A DNA stretch of 43,483 nucleotides, taken from NCBI GenBank assembly GCA_017443595.1, contig JAFSYU010000005.1, positions 1-43,483 on the forward strand, in the 5' to 3' direction. The stretch is from Clostridia bacterium. Its GTDB lineage: Bacteria > Bacillota > Clostridia > Oscillospirales > CAG-272. The translations under genes and the position numbers were made by a program. Under the pieces are notes generated by a model that was not told the origin of the DNA, ran no database searches, and worked only from the letters and a program-made list of their open reading frames with translations. Positions 8,077-16,600 of this stretch are shown here, one piece after another; position 1 is the first letter of the stretch, and every line of letters begins with the position of its first letter.

Positions 8077-8964
8077 ATGACGCTTGTCATCATGGCGGCA
8101 GGGCTCGGTTCCCGCTACGGCGGTATGAAACAGATCGATCCCGTCGGAGAAGAAGGCGAATTCATAGTCGATTATTCGATATATGACGCAATAAGAGCGG
8201 GATTTGATAAAGTTATATTCATTATCAAACCCGAACACAGAGCGGATTTTGAAGATACCGTCGGAAAACGCCTGAAAGGCATAAAAGTAGAATATGCGTA
8301 TCAATGCCTTGACGATATACCGGAAGGCGCCGTCATACCCGAGGGCAGAGAAAAGCCCTGGGGCACCGGACACGCGGTATACGCGGCAAGAGAGCTTATA
8401 AACGAGAATTTCGCCGTTATAAACGCGGACGATTTCTACGGCAGAGAATCGTTTAAAGTCGTAGGCGAGTATCTTAAAACGGCAAAACCGGGTCAGTACT
8501 GCATGGCGGGCTTCCGTCTTGACAATACCGTTACGGAGCACGGTTCCGTTTCACGCGGCATTTGTACGGTTGATGAAAACGGTTTTCTTTCCGACGTAGT
8601 GGAAAGAACGAAAATAGAAGTAACGGAAAACGGTATTGAATATATTGAAGATGAAGAAAGATTCCCGCTTTCCGCCGATACGACGGTCTCCATGAATTTC
8701 TGGGGATTTACGCCTGATTTCAAAGAAGTTTTGGCAAAAGGCTTTAAAAAATTCGTGAGATCCGAGCACGCGCGTCCGTTAAAGGATGAGTATTATCTTC
8801 CCACGGCGGCAAGAGAAGCCATGGATAACGGCGCGTCGGTAAAAGTGCTTAAAACAAGCTCAAAGTGGTTCGGTGTGACTTACCGCGAGGATCGGCAGCA
8901 GGTCGTGGAATCGATCAAAGAGCTTACCGGGATCGGAGTATATAAAAAAGGTTTGTGGAGGTAG
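8077..8964 (+). CDS. Sugar-phosphate nucleotidyltransferase
   Basis: Rossmann-type nucleotidyltransferase expected to make an NDP-sugar from a sugar 1-phosphate and NTP in the cytoplasm. The glycine-rich NTP-binding loop A-A-G-L-G-S-R-Y-G-G-M-K-Q is at about 7-19. An N-A-D-D-F-Y-G metal/sugar site is at about 114-120 and a W-G-T-G-H segment near 95. It starts after AGGAGG, 12 bp past pheT, and ends 3 bp before galE, so it is translationally close to both. Next to an epimerase, UDP-glucose formation is plausible, but the classical GalU pattern is only partly matched, so the substrate is left open. Confidence 0.85.
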   Translation: MTLVIMAAGLGSRYGGMKQIDPVGEEGEFIVDYSIYDAIRAGFDKVIFIIKPEHRADFEDTVGKRLKGIKVEYAYQCLDDIPEGAVIPEGREKPWGTGHAVYAARELINENFAVINADDFYGRESFKVVGEYLKTAKPGQYCMAGFRLDNTVTEHGSVSRGICTVDENGFLSDVVERTKIEVTENGIEYIEDEERFPLSADTTVSMNFWGFTPDFKEVLAKGFKKFVRSEHARPLKDEYYLPTAAREAMDNGASVKVLKTSSKWFGVTYREDRQQVVESIKELTGIGVYKKGLWR

Positions 8965-8967
8965 TTT

Positions 8968-9963
8968 ATGTCTGTTCTTGTCACCGGAGGCGCCGGGTAT
9001 ATAGGCTCGCACACCGCGGTCCAGCTGCTTGGATGCGGTGAAGATATCATAATTCTTGATAATTTTTCAAACAGCTCCCCCGAAATGCTTGACGGGATAA
9101 GACAGATAAGCAACAAGACATTTAAGTTTTACGAGGGAGATATGCGTGACGGCGCGCTTCTTGACCGCGTGTTTTCCGAAAACGATATTGAGGCGGTCAT
9201 CCATTTCGCCGGGCTTAAAGCCGTAGGCGAATCTATACAAAAGCCGCTTGAATATTACGATAATAATATAAACGGTACGCTCTGCATACTTGAGACGATG
9301 AAGAAGCATAACTGCAAAATAATGATCTTCTCGTCGTCCGCAACGGTTTACGGCAACGACAACCCGATACCGTTTACCGAGGATATGAAGACAAGCGCCA
9401 TAAACCCGTACGGCTGGACTAAAGTATTTATTGAACACATACTTGAGGGAGTCTGTGAAGCGGATAAGGATTTTTCGGCTGTGCTTCTGCGCTATTTCAA
9501 TCCCATCGGCGCGCATAAAAGCGGCATTATCGGTGAAAAGCCTAACGGCATACCGAACAATATCATGCCGTATATCATGAAAGTCGCATCGGGAGAATAC
9601 GATCATCTAAACGTTTTCGGCAACGATTACGATACGGTAGACGGCACGGGCGTGCGCGATTATATCCACGTAGTAGATCTGGCGGACGGTCATTTAGCCG
9701 CGCTTGCATATGCGAGAAAGCATAAAGGTGCGGAAACGGTCAATCTCGGCACAGGAAAGGGAACGTCAGTTTTAGAGCTTGTGGCGGCGTATGAAAAAGC
9801 GTCCGGTAAAAAGGTGCCTTACGTGTTCGCGCCTCGCCGCCAGGGCGATATAGCCGCGTGCTACGCCGATGTCTCAAAGGCGAAAAAACTGCTCGGCTGG
9901 CAGGCGAAGTACGATATTGACGATATGTGCGCGGATAACGCGCGCTGGGCGTTGAAAGAATAG
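8968..9963 (+). CDS. galE: UDP-glucose 4-epimerase
   Basis: NAD-dependent short-chain epimerase interconverting UDP-glucose and UDP-galactose for glycan precursor supply or galactose use. The 331 residues begin with the NAD-binding G-G-A-G-Y-I-G-S-H motif (residues 7-15). The catalytic Y-x3-K pair is Y148/K152 in N-P-Y-G-W-T-K, and the partner serine block is S-S-S-A-T-V-Y-G. The C-terminal Y-F-N-P-I-G-A-H and R-D-Y-I-H-V-V-D-L-A segments are typical of GalE. Its ribosome binding site (GGAGG) lies inside the end of the preceding gene. It is the last large gene of the pheS operon. Confidence 0.93.
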   Translation: MSVLVTGGAGYIGSHTAVQLLGCGEDIIILDNFSNSSPEMLDGIRQISNKTFKFYEGDMRDGALLDRVFSENDIEAVIHFAGLKAVGESIQKPLEYYDNNINGTLCILETMKKHNCKIMIFSSSATVYGNDNPIPFTEDMKTSAINPYGWTKVFIEHILEGVCEADKDFSAVLLRYFNPIGAHKSGIIGEKPNGIPNNIMPYIMKVASGEYDHLNVFGNDYDTVDGTGVRDYIHVVDLADGHLAALAYARKHKGAETVNLGTGKGTSVLELVAAYEKASGKKVPYVFAPRRQGDIAACYADVSKAKKLLGWQAKYDIDDMCADNARWALKE

Positions 9964-9981
9964 AAAAACCAGTAACTAAAA

Positions 9982-10024
9982 ATCTCCTTATTGGGTAAAA
10001 TAATAAAAAACCCGATAAGGAGAT
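9982..10024 (+). promoter_or_regulatory. 15-bp hairpin sequestering a ribosome binding site (possible dual terminator)
   Basis: The arms ATCTCCTTATTGGGT (9982-9996) and ACCCGATAAGGAGAT (10010-10024) pair over 15 positions with a single wobble and a 13-nt A-rich loop. The right arm contains the AAGGAG Shine-Dalgarno of the small ORF at 10031, and the left arm is the matching anti-SD. ATTTTT follows, so it may also terminate the galE transcript. Confidence 0.7.
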
Positions 10025-10030
10025 ATTTTT

Positions 10031-10222
10031 ATGGACAAAACAAACAACAGATCTAAGCAGGCGCCGTTTTTTGAGGTTAAACAAAGGTATTGTTCAAAAT
10101 TAGACGGAAACGTCGTATTGAAACGCGAACTCGGCACGGACAAAGAATTTACCTGTATGTCCTCGCACGTATGCGGTGAAAACTGTAAGGCGAAGGAAAA
10201 AGAAAAAGGCGGAGTAACGTAA
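10031..10222 (+). CDS. Small Cys-containing protein, function unknown
   Basis: A 63-residue, Lys-rich soluble protein. It has an ATG 8 nt after AAGGAGAT, which lies in a hairpin. Four cysteines (about positions 21, 42, 48 and 52; S-H-V-C-G-E-N-C at 45-52) with one histidine could form a small metal site. I do not recognise a family. It lies directly after galE on the same strand. The tail K-A-K-E-K-E-K is highly charged. It could be a genuine regulated small protein; the only alternative is a chance ORF, which the well-placed ribosome binding site argues against. Confidence 0.6.
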   Translation: MDKTNNRSKQAPFFEVKQRYCSKLDGNVVLKRELGTDKEFTCMSSHVCGENCKAKEKEKGGVT

Positions 10223-10348
10223 CCGTGGGTTGCCCACCCCTCCGGCTCCGCTGCCGCTTCGCCAACCCCCAAACCCCCTTCCCCTCCCATTGGTTTCAAT
10301 GGGGCTTTTTGCGGACGGTTAGCGGGCGATCGATGATCGCCCCTACGG
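10223..10348. repeat. GC-rich interspersed palindromic repeat, copy A
   Basis: Pyrimidine-rich sequence with CCCCCAAACCCCC is followed by a perfect small hairpin (CCCATTG-GTTT-CAATGGG, about 10286-10303) and then a second palindrome (GGGCGATCGATGATCGCCCCTACGG). A similar C-rich run plus hairpin occurs near 34240-34300, and a GGGGCG...CGCCCCCTACCGG palindrome near 36762-36793. The overlapping ORFs look like compositional artefacts. Confidence 0.5.
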
Positions 10349-11038
10349 TCAGGATTTCAGCATTGCCGACGCTACCCTGTGCGCTGTGCCGCGGCAGATC
10401 TTGTCAGTTTCTTTTATTATTTTTCTTATTTCATCCCTTGCGGAGTCGCTCTCGCGGCCGCAGGGGTTTTTTATTACAGGCAGCGACAATTCCGATGTGA
10501 GCGAGCGGATAAGTCTTTCGTTCGTCGTCATAAGCGGGCGGATGAGCGTAAGCGATTTATCTTCGTATTCGGTCGTCGGCTCAAGCGTATAAAGCCGTCC
10601 GCCGTACAGCAGATTCATAAGAGCGGTCTCCGCGGTATCGTCCTCCGTGTGACCTAAAGCGAGTTTATCAAAGCCGTTTTCTTTCGCGTAATTGCACAGC
10701 GCGGCGCGGCGCAGTCTGGCGCAGAGAGAACACGGCTTTTCCAGACCGTCAATTGCTTTGCCTATATCCGTTTTTATAATTTCGTACGGGATGTTTTTAC
10801 TTTTCATAAAATCGGCTACGGGTGAAAAATCAGCGTCAAGTCCCATATCTACCGTGACCGCCGAAACGGTGAAGGGAACGGGTAAAAAAGAAGAAAGCAG
10901 CTTCATGCCGTAAGCGAGCGTAAGAGAATCCTTGCCGCCGGACACGGCGCAAAGCACCTTGTCGTTATCTTTTATCATATCGTATTTTTCTATGCATTTC
11001 CGCATATTTGACAACAGTATATCGGTTTTTGTACTCAC
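10349..11038 (-). CDS. TtcA-family tRNA 2-thiolation PP-loop protein
   Basis: Cytoplasmic ATP-dependent tRNA sulfur-transfer enzyme of the TtcA/TilS superfamily, expected to thiolate a tRNA base using an iron-sulfur cluster. The PP-loop S-G-G-K-D-S is at 33-38. The C-S-L-C pair is at 103/106, and a third cysteine in N-P-C-G-R-E lies near 193, matching the cluster-binding Cys pattern of TtcA. G-H-T-E-D-D-T-A-E-T is the second nucleotide-binding block. At 229 residues it is a compact version. The start is GTG with AGGTGAG upstream. It is divergent from the amidase gene with only 47 bp between them. Exact target base not proven. Confidence 0.85.
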   Translation of the reverse strand: MSTKTDILLSNMRKCIEKYDMIKDNDKVLCAVSGGKDSLTLAYGMKLLSSFLPVPFTVSAVTVDMGLDADFSPVADFMKSKNIPYEIIKTDIGKAIDGLEKPCSLCARLRRAALCNYAKENGFDKLALGHTEDDTAETALMNLLYGGRLYTLEPTTEYEDKSLTLIRPLMTTNERLIRSLTSELSLPVIKNPCGRESDSARDEIRKIIKETDKICRGTAHRVASAMLKS

Positions 11039-11085
11039 GGTAAAAGCTCACCTCGCATATCATAGTAAAAAAAGAGGAGAATTGT

Positions 11086-11646
11086 ATGATCAAAATATTT
11101 ATCGATCAAGGGCATAACCCTAAAAATCCTAATTCCGGCGCGGAGGGAAACGGTCTGCAGGAAGCGGATCTTACGTATAAAATAGGCATAAGACTGCGGG
11201 ATCTGCTCAATTCCAACCCGGATTTTACCTCTATAACGTCAAGAAATTCGCCCGACGAGATACTCGGCACAAGCAACGCGACGTCGCTTGCCGCGAGAAC
11301 GAACGCGGCAAACGCGTGGGGCGCGGATTATTTTATAAGCCTGCACGCCAACGCCTCCGAGATAACGACGGCGACGGGCAGCGAGGGCTACGTTTATTCG
11401 CTGTCTTCAAAGGCTTACCCTCTTGCACAAAGCATCTTAAAAGGATTATACAACATAACCGGCACCGTGTCAAGAGGCGTTTTTGCAAGACCGACTCTTT
11501 ACGTTCTGCGCAAAACGTCAATGCCGGCAACGCTTATAGAAATGGGCTTTATAACAAATCCGGATGAAGCGGCGGCAATGAATAACGACCCCGCCTCATA
11601 CGCTTTGGGTATGTATAACGGGATCGTTTCCTTTTTCAGTAATTAA
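11086..11646 (+). CDS. N-acetylmuramoyl-L-alanine amidase (Amidase_3)
   Basis: Zinc amidase that cleaves the bond between N-acetylmuramic acid and the stem peptide of peptidoglycan. The 186 residues are a bare Amidase_3 domain: zinc ligands H10 (D-Q-G-H-N), E26 and H87 (S-L-H-A-N-A), and catalytic E152 (I-E-M-G-F-I). No signal peptide or wall-binding repeat is visible, so export would need another route or the enzyme may act during lysis or sporulation. GAGGAG precedes the ATG. Its 3' end overlaps the convergent thiT gene by 4 bp. Confidence 0.9.
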   Translation: MIKIFIDQGHNPKNPNSGAEGNGLQEADLTYKIGIRLRDLLNSNPDFTSITSRNSPDEILGTSNATSLAARTNAANAWGADYFISLHANASEITTATGSEGYVYSLSSKAYPLAQSILKGLYNITGTVSRGVFARPTLYVLRKTSMPATLIEMGFITNPDEAAAMNNDPASYALGMYNGIVSFFSN

Positions 11647-12242
11647 AACTCGGGCGCGGTGAGCTTTTTGAGCTGCGGCAGCGTGAATATCAGTATAATG
11701 CCGACGACTGTTATTGCCGTTTCCGGAAGCATATACCAGCCGTTGTAAACAAGCGAGTAAAGCCACGGATGATTGAGCCACGTTTTGCCGAAAGCCACGA
11801 ACTGTTCGTAATTCGCCCACAGCACGACGCCGGAGATGAGATGCGACAGAAAACGGAGCAGGCATACGAGGATACAGCCGAATATCGCGCCCGACGGTCC
11901 TTTTTTGCGGAATATACCGGCAAGTCCTATGACCGTGAACGCAACTACGTAATCAAGCAGGATTGCTCCGACGAGCATGACGGGCGTAAGGCCCCAGCCG
12001 AACACCTCGCCCTGAAGCACCTGCAGCCACGAATAGCAGAATGCGGCGCCGAGTCCCCAGCCGATGCCGTATTTTATGGATACGAACATTATCGGCAGCA
12101 TTGAAAACAGCGTCACCGTGCCGCCGAACGGCATTTTCCACAGCTGTACGTAGCTTAACGCGAACGCGAGCGCTATCATGACCGCCGTGACCGCTATGCG
12201 GACGATCTTCTGTTTTCTGTTGAGTTTTGTTTTTTCAGACAT
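11643..12242 (-). CDS. thiT: ECF thiamine transporter S component ThiT
   Basis: Membrane substrate-binding subunit for thiamine that partners with an energy-coupling-factor module (ATPases and EcfT not in this window). It has 199 residues and about six membrane segments. The G-W-x-L-G-A / W-x-Q-V-x-Q-G region (S-W-L-Q-V-L-Q-G-E at about 93-101) and the late N-G-W-Y-M-L-P-E-T segment (around 167-175) match thiamine-contacting parts of the ThiT family. GGAAGGA lies before the ATG. A TPP riboswitch and terminator lie in the leader, which fixes thiamine as the likely substrate. Its end overlaps the convergent amidase gene by 4 bp, leaving no room for a terminator between them. Confidence 0.92.
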   Translation of the reverse strand: MSEKTKLNRKQKIVRIAVTAVMIALAFALSYVQLWKMPFGGTVTLFSMLPIMFVSIKYGIGWGLGAAFCYSWLQVLQGEVFGWGLTPVMLVGAILLDYVVAFTVIGLAGIFRKKGPSGAIFGCILVCLLRFLSHLISGVVLWANYEQFVAFGKTWLNHPWLYSLVYNGWYMLPETAITVVGIILIFTLPQLKKLTAPEF

Positions 12243-12285
12243 TTTTTTGTCCTTCCTTTCTTTCGGGCGAGCTGAAATGAAATAA

Positions 12286-12314
12286 TAATACGCCGCGTAA
12301 ATACGCGGCGTACT
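12286..12314 (-). terminator. Riboswitch-controlled intrinsic terminator before thiT
   Basis: A perfect 11-bp stem (TACGCCGCGTA / TACGCGGCGTA, 2-nt loop) on the minus strand is followed by TTATTATTTCATTT. It lies between the TPP aptamer and thiT, as expected for thiamine-dependent premature termination. The U run is interrupted, so termination may be partial. Confidence 0.7.
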
Positions 12315-12329
12315 TTATTTTCTCAATTT

Positions 12330-12455
12330 CTGATACTCATTACCTACGCCGGCATTATCCGGATCAGGTTCAAGCATAACGCTTAACAGCGTCATACTAT
12401 GGGTCGAAACTTTGTTTCCTCTCAGCCCGGTCTTTCACCGGGCTCCCCCGATTTG
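12330..12455 (-). ncRNA. TPP riboswitch (THI element)
   Basis: The minus strand carries the conserved TPP aptamer: G-rich P1/P2 entry (CGGGGGAGCCC), GGGCTGAGAGGAAAC, the ACCC segment, then GAACCTGATCCGGATAATGCCGGCGTAGGTAATGAG. The thi-box core and order are clear. It sits upstream of thiT and is followed by a terminator. A modest promoter (TGGAAA-17-TATTAT) lies just upstream around 12470-12497. Confidence 0.95.
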
Positions 12456-12495
12456 ATTTTCAACTAATAATACCATCAAGTAATGAATTTTTCCA

Positions 12496-13086
12496 CTACT
12501 CGACTTTTAAATATCTTTTAATGAATTCATCGCTCAGTATCGCGCAGGTGTTTATGGATCTGTACTGACCTTTTACGAAAAGGGAAGAGCGCGCGCATCC
12601 CTCGTATTTCATGCCGAGCTTGTCCATTACTTTTCTTGAAGCGTCGTTTCCGGTCATGTATCTCGCCTCTATCCTGTGCAGATTGAGCTCAAGAAATCCG
12701 AACATCATAACTTCAAGCAAGGCTTCGGGCGCATAGCCTTTTCCTCTGTACGCCGGGTTTATGACGTAACCGACCTCCGCGCTGTTGTTTGCAAAATCAA
12801 ACTCCGTAAAACCGCAGGTGCCTATCATTTTCTGCTCGCTTTTCAGCTCTATCGCCCAGTCGTAGAATTCGCCGTCTTCATATCTTGTTTTTATATATTC
12901 AAGATACTTCTTTGTATGCGTTTTGTTGGGATGGGGAGACCATAAAAGATACTCCGTAACGTCCTCGCGCTTTGAATATTCAAACATATCCGCGCAGTCC
13001 TCAACACGCATACGCCGTAATATCAGTCTGTCCGTTTCTATAACGGGTATTTTCTTGAATTTCTTGATAACCGCTTCTTTTTTCAT
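12496..13086 (-). CDS. GNAT acetyltransferase (RimJ/RimL type)
   Basis: Acetyl-CoA-dependent N-acetyltransferase. The first methionine that leaves room for the promoter is at 13086 (M-K-K-E-A-V); the longer frame back to 13239 would run through the promoter. The 196-residue protein has E-T-D-R-L-I-L-R-R-M near 17-26, the acetyl-CoA loop R-G-K-G-Y-A-P-E-A near 120-128, and the G-N-D-A-S-R-K-V-M motif near 151-159. These match proteins acetylating ribosomal or other protein N-termini or small amines. The ribosome binding site is weak. Substrate unknown. Confidence 0.85.
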   Translation of the reverse strand: MKKEAVIKKFKKIPVIETDRLILRRMRVEDCADMFEYSKREDVTEYLLWSPHPNKTHTKKYLEYIKTRYEDGEFYDWAIELKSEQKMIGTCGFTEFDFANNSAEVGYVINPAYRGKGYAPEALLEVMMFGFLELNLHRIEARYMTGNDASRKVMDKLGMKYEGCARSSLFVKGQYRSINTCAILSDEFIKRYLKVE

Positions 13087-13116
13087 GCTAAAGTCCGAAA
13101 TAATGAATTTTTCATT

Positions 13117-13145
13117 ATTATATAGTGTAAACCACGTTTTGTAAA
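13117..13145 (-). promoter_or_regulatory. Sigma-A promoter of the GNAT gene
   Basis: On the minus strand TTTACA (13140-13145), 17-bp spacer, TATAAT (13117-13122). The predicted start lies about 25 bp before the ATG at 13086 and rules out the longer upstream start. Confidence 0.75.
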
Positions 13146-13519
13146 CCCTTTTTTCTATAAAAAACGGTAAAAAAACATAAGTTTGTGAAAATTGCACAAA
13201 TGTAGAAAATTTCGTCAAAAATATGTGAAATATGCACAAATAACTGATTGTATAAAATGTTGTCGGAACAGCAGATAAAATGCAAAATTATACAACCGCA
13301 TCTGAATGTTTTCACACAATTCGGTAAATAAATTTTTATTATAAATTCCAAAAAGACACAAAGCATATTGAATAAAGTCATAATCCGCCCCGTTTGCGCG
13401 CCGCAGGGCGGAAAAACGGAGCGATTGGGGATTTTTCACAAAATGATAAATTTCCTTTATGTGAAAGTTTTCTGGAAAGCGAGTGAAAAACAAGCGGTAT
13501 TTATTTAAAATTTCGTCTA

Positions 13520-13548
13520 TTGACATTATAATATGCGCGTGGTATATT
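13520..13548 (+). promoter_or_regulatory. Sigma-A promoter of the seven-gene transport operon
   Basis: TTGACA (13520-13525), 17-bp spacer, TATATT (13543-13548), with AT-rich DNA downstream. It is the only strong promoter seen before the 12.5-kb operon. Confidence 0.8.
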
Positions 13549-13642
13549 ATATATAAATTATTATGCGCTGTTTCTCGTTACTGCGCGTAATGCGTATCCC
13601 GGAGATACCGGGAATTGCGATAATCATCAGGAGGAAAAGCTA

Positions 13643-16600
13643 ATGAGATCACCCAAGACGGCAAAAGTGATTGCAGTGATACTTGCATTGCTTATGCTGA
13701 TTCCCGCGGGAGTCTGCGCCGCATCCGGAACGGACACGGAAACAACGGCGGAAAAGACGACCATGGACCAGGTAAAGGAGTACCTCTACAGCGAGGACTA
13801 CCATACCTACATAACGGAAATGAATGCCCAGGGCTGGACCGACGCGAAGGGCGCCGGCGTTACTGTCAGGGCGGCGGAGGGCTACACGTATAAGCCCGAC
13901 CCCGATTATCCCGAGCAGAACGTTGAAGTGCTTGACGATGCGGAGATGGGCAAAGTGCTCCATATGCCCGAGGCGGGTATGACGAGCTGGACGGTAAACG
14001 TTCCGGAAACGGGATATTACGTCGTCCGCATCCAATACAAGCCTTACGAGACAAAGAGCATCAACACTTCAAACATCAAGCGCGAGTTCTTCGTGGACGG
14101 AAAGGCGCCTTTCAGTGAATCGTACTACTATGAATTCACAAGAAGATTCGTAGACGATTTCAACGCGGACGCCAAGAGGGAAGACGGCACGCAGGGCTTT
14201 ACGCTTGACAAGAACGGCAACGAAAAGAAGCCGCAGAAGACACAGATCTATCAGTGGTCTGAATCGTATCTGCGCGATTCGCAGGGCTATGAACTGCAGC
14301 CTCTCAAATACGCGTTGTCAAAAGGCGAGCATACGATAGCGTTCAACGCGACGATGAACGATATAATCATATCCGAGATTTATATCGAACCGTATGACGC
14401 TCCGCTCACGTATGAGGAATACCTCGCAAACCACGGCAGCAAAGACGCGTCCGCGTCCGCCAACGCACCGAAGATACAGGCTGAAACGCCGACCGCGACG
14501 TCCGACCTTACGATCTACGCGTTAAACGACAGAACGTCGTCCGTGACCGAACCGCAGCACGCTTCCAAGCAGCTGCTCAACACCATAGGCGACAGCAAGT
14601 GGCAGACGTTCGGTCAGTGGATCGAATGGACTATACCCGGCAGCGAGATAACCGAGGACGGTTATTACTACATCGTACCGAGATTCAAGCAGGCTATACG
14701 CGAAGGTCTTTACGTATCCCGCGTGCTTTACATAAACGGTGAGATACCGTTTGAAAACTGCTACAGGATCCAGTTCAACTATTCAGACGACTGGCAGTGT
14801 ACGCCGCTGAACGACGGTGAACAGGACCTCAAGTTCTGGTTTGAAGCCGGAAAAGATTATACGATAAAAATGGAAGTCGGTTACGGCAACATGGCTGATA
14901 CGCTGCGCATGATAGGCGACTGTATCAGCGACATGAACGACATATACCGCTCCATCATAAGGATCACCGGTCCCAACCCGGATGAATTCGTATCGTACGG
15001 CTTTGCCGAAGTCATATACGACACGATAATCCTTATGAGAACCACACAGCTGAAAATTACGGATGTTGCCGAACAGTTCAAAAAGATCCTGGGCGGCAAA
15101 TCCGCGTCCGATATAGCAACGCTTGAAAAAATAGCGTATCTGCTCCAGAAGATGAGCAGCAAAGAGTCCGAGATAGCAAAGAACCTTGAAAACTTAAAAG
15201 TCAACACAGGTTATCTCGGAACCTGGGTGATGAACACCAAGCTGCAGGCGCTGAACGTGGACTTTATAACGCTTCAGCCCGCGGGCAAGGACGCAAAAGA
15301 ATATCCCAAGGGCAACGCGGGATTCTGGAAATCCCTCAGTTTTGAGGTAAGCGCGTTCTTCGCAAGCTTCTTCACCGATTACAACTCCCTCGGCGCGATA
15401 GAAGACAACAGCAACGTTGAACCCGTTGAAGTTTGGATATCCACAAGCCGTGAGGAAGCGCAGGTCATGCGCGAACTGATAGACCTCAACTGTCCGGTAA
15501 AGGTCAATCTTAAACTCGTTGCCGCGGGCACGCTGCTTCCCGCAACGCTTGCCGGCGACGGACCCGATATATCTTTGGCGATGGGTCAGACAGACGTTAT
15601 CAACTACGCCATACGAAGCGCCGTTGAACCTCTCTACGTGGAAGCGGACGGAGCCGACAACCTCTACTCCGATTATCTGCAGGTGTGCGAAGACCGTTTC
15701 AACAGTCAGGCTCTCGTAGGTCTGCGGCTTGAAAACCCGGACAGCCCCGGCAGCTATATATATTACGGAATACCGGAGCGTCTCGGATTCTCAATGCTGT
15801 TCTACCGCAAAGACATATTCGCGGAGCTCGATCTTGAAGTTCCGCAAACGTGGGATGATCTCTATAAAATTGTTCCTACCCTTCAGATAAACTACCGTAA
15901 GATAGGCTTCCCGTCAAGTCTGGGCGGACTCATAATGCTGATGTATCAGCGTGATGAGGACATTTATTCCGATATTGACGGCGACGGCGTGCTTGACGGT
16001 ATGCAGATAAATATAGACTCAAGAACATCGCTTGAATGCTTTGAAGAGCTTGTGACACTGTTCCAGACGTTCAAGTTCCCGCGCGTATACGACCTTGCCA
16101 CGTATTTCAGAATGGGTGAGATGCCGATAGCGGTCGCGGATTACCTGACGTACAACCAGTTCACCATTTACGCTACCGAGCTTCGCGGACTCTGGGAATT
16201 CACGCTTCTGCCCGGTACCGTGGTAAGAGATGAAAACGGAAAGGAAGTATATGACGAGAACGGAAAACTCGTTATAAACAGCAACGCTCCGTGTTCCGTT
16301 TCCGCTACGGTCCTTATGAGAGACACGAAGGGAAGATCCGAAGAGCTGCGCAAGAATTGCTGGGAATACATGAAATGGTGGACGGGAGCAGAGGCTCAGT
16401 CCTCCTACGCGAAGCAGTACGAAGCCATAATCGGTATGGCTGCTAAATTCAACACGGCGAACACGGAGGCGCTGCGCAATATGTCGTGGACGAACCAGGA
16501 AAGAAAGAACCTTGAAGCTCAGTTCGCTCACCTGAAAGGCACGCCGGAGTTCCCGGGCGGTTACATTATAACGCGTTACGTAGACTTTGCGTTCTTAAAC

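Larger units (their letters stand above)
13087..13642. other. 556-bp intergenic region between GNAT gene and ABC operon
   Basis: It holds the minus-strand GNAT promoter (13117-13145) and the strong plus-strand promoter of the transport operon (13520-13548). About 370 bp of AT-rich sequence lies between them. The only ORF there (13215-13526, minus) has no ribosome binding site and low-complexity composition. An 85-nt leader precedes the receptor gene and has a small CCCGG-AGATA-CCGGG hairpin near 13597-13611. I see no known riboswitch. Confidence 0.5.

Noticed and set aside
7330..8541. 403-codon minus-strand ORF across pheT and the nucleotidyltransferase gene
   Set aside because: It lies antisense to two well-recognised genes, has no ribosome binding site, and reflects codon bias on the opposite strand.
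10225..10500. 91-codon plus-strand ORF in the GC-rich repeat
   Set aside because: Pro/Arg-rich low-complexity product over non-coding palindromes and antisense to the TtcA-type gene.
13215..13526. Minus-strand ORF of 103 codons in the AT-rich intergenic region
   Set aside because: No ribosome binding site, no recognisable protein features, and it overlaps the operon promoter.
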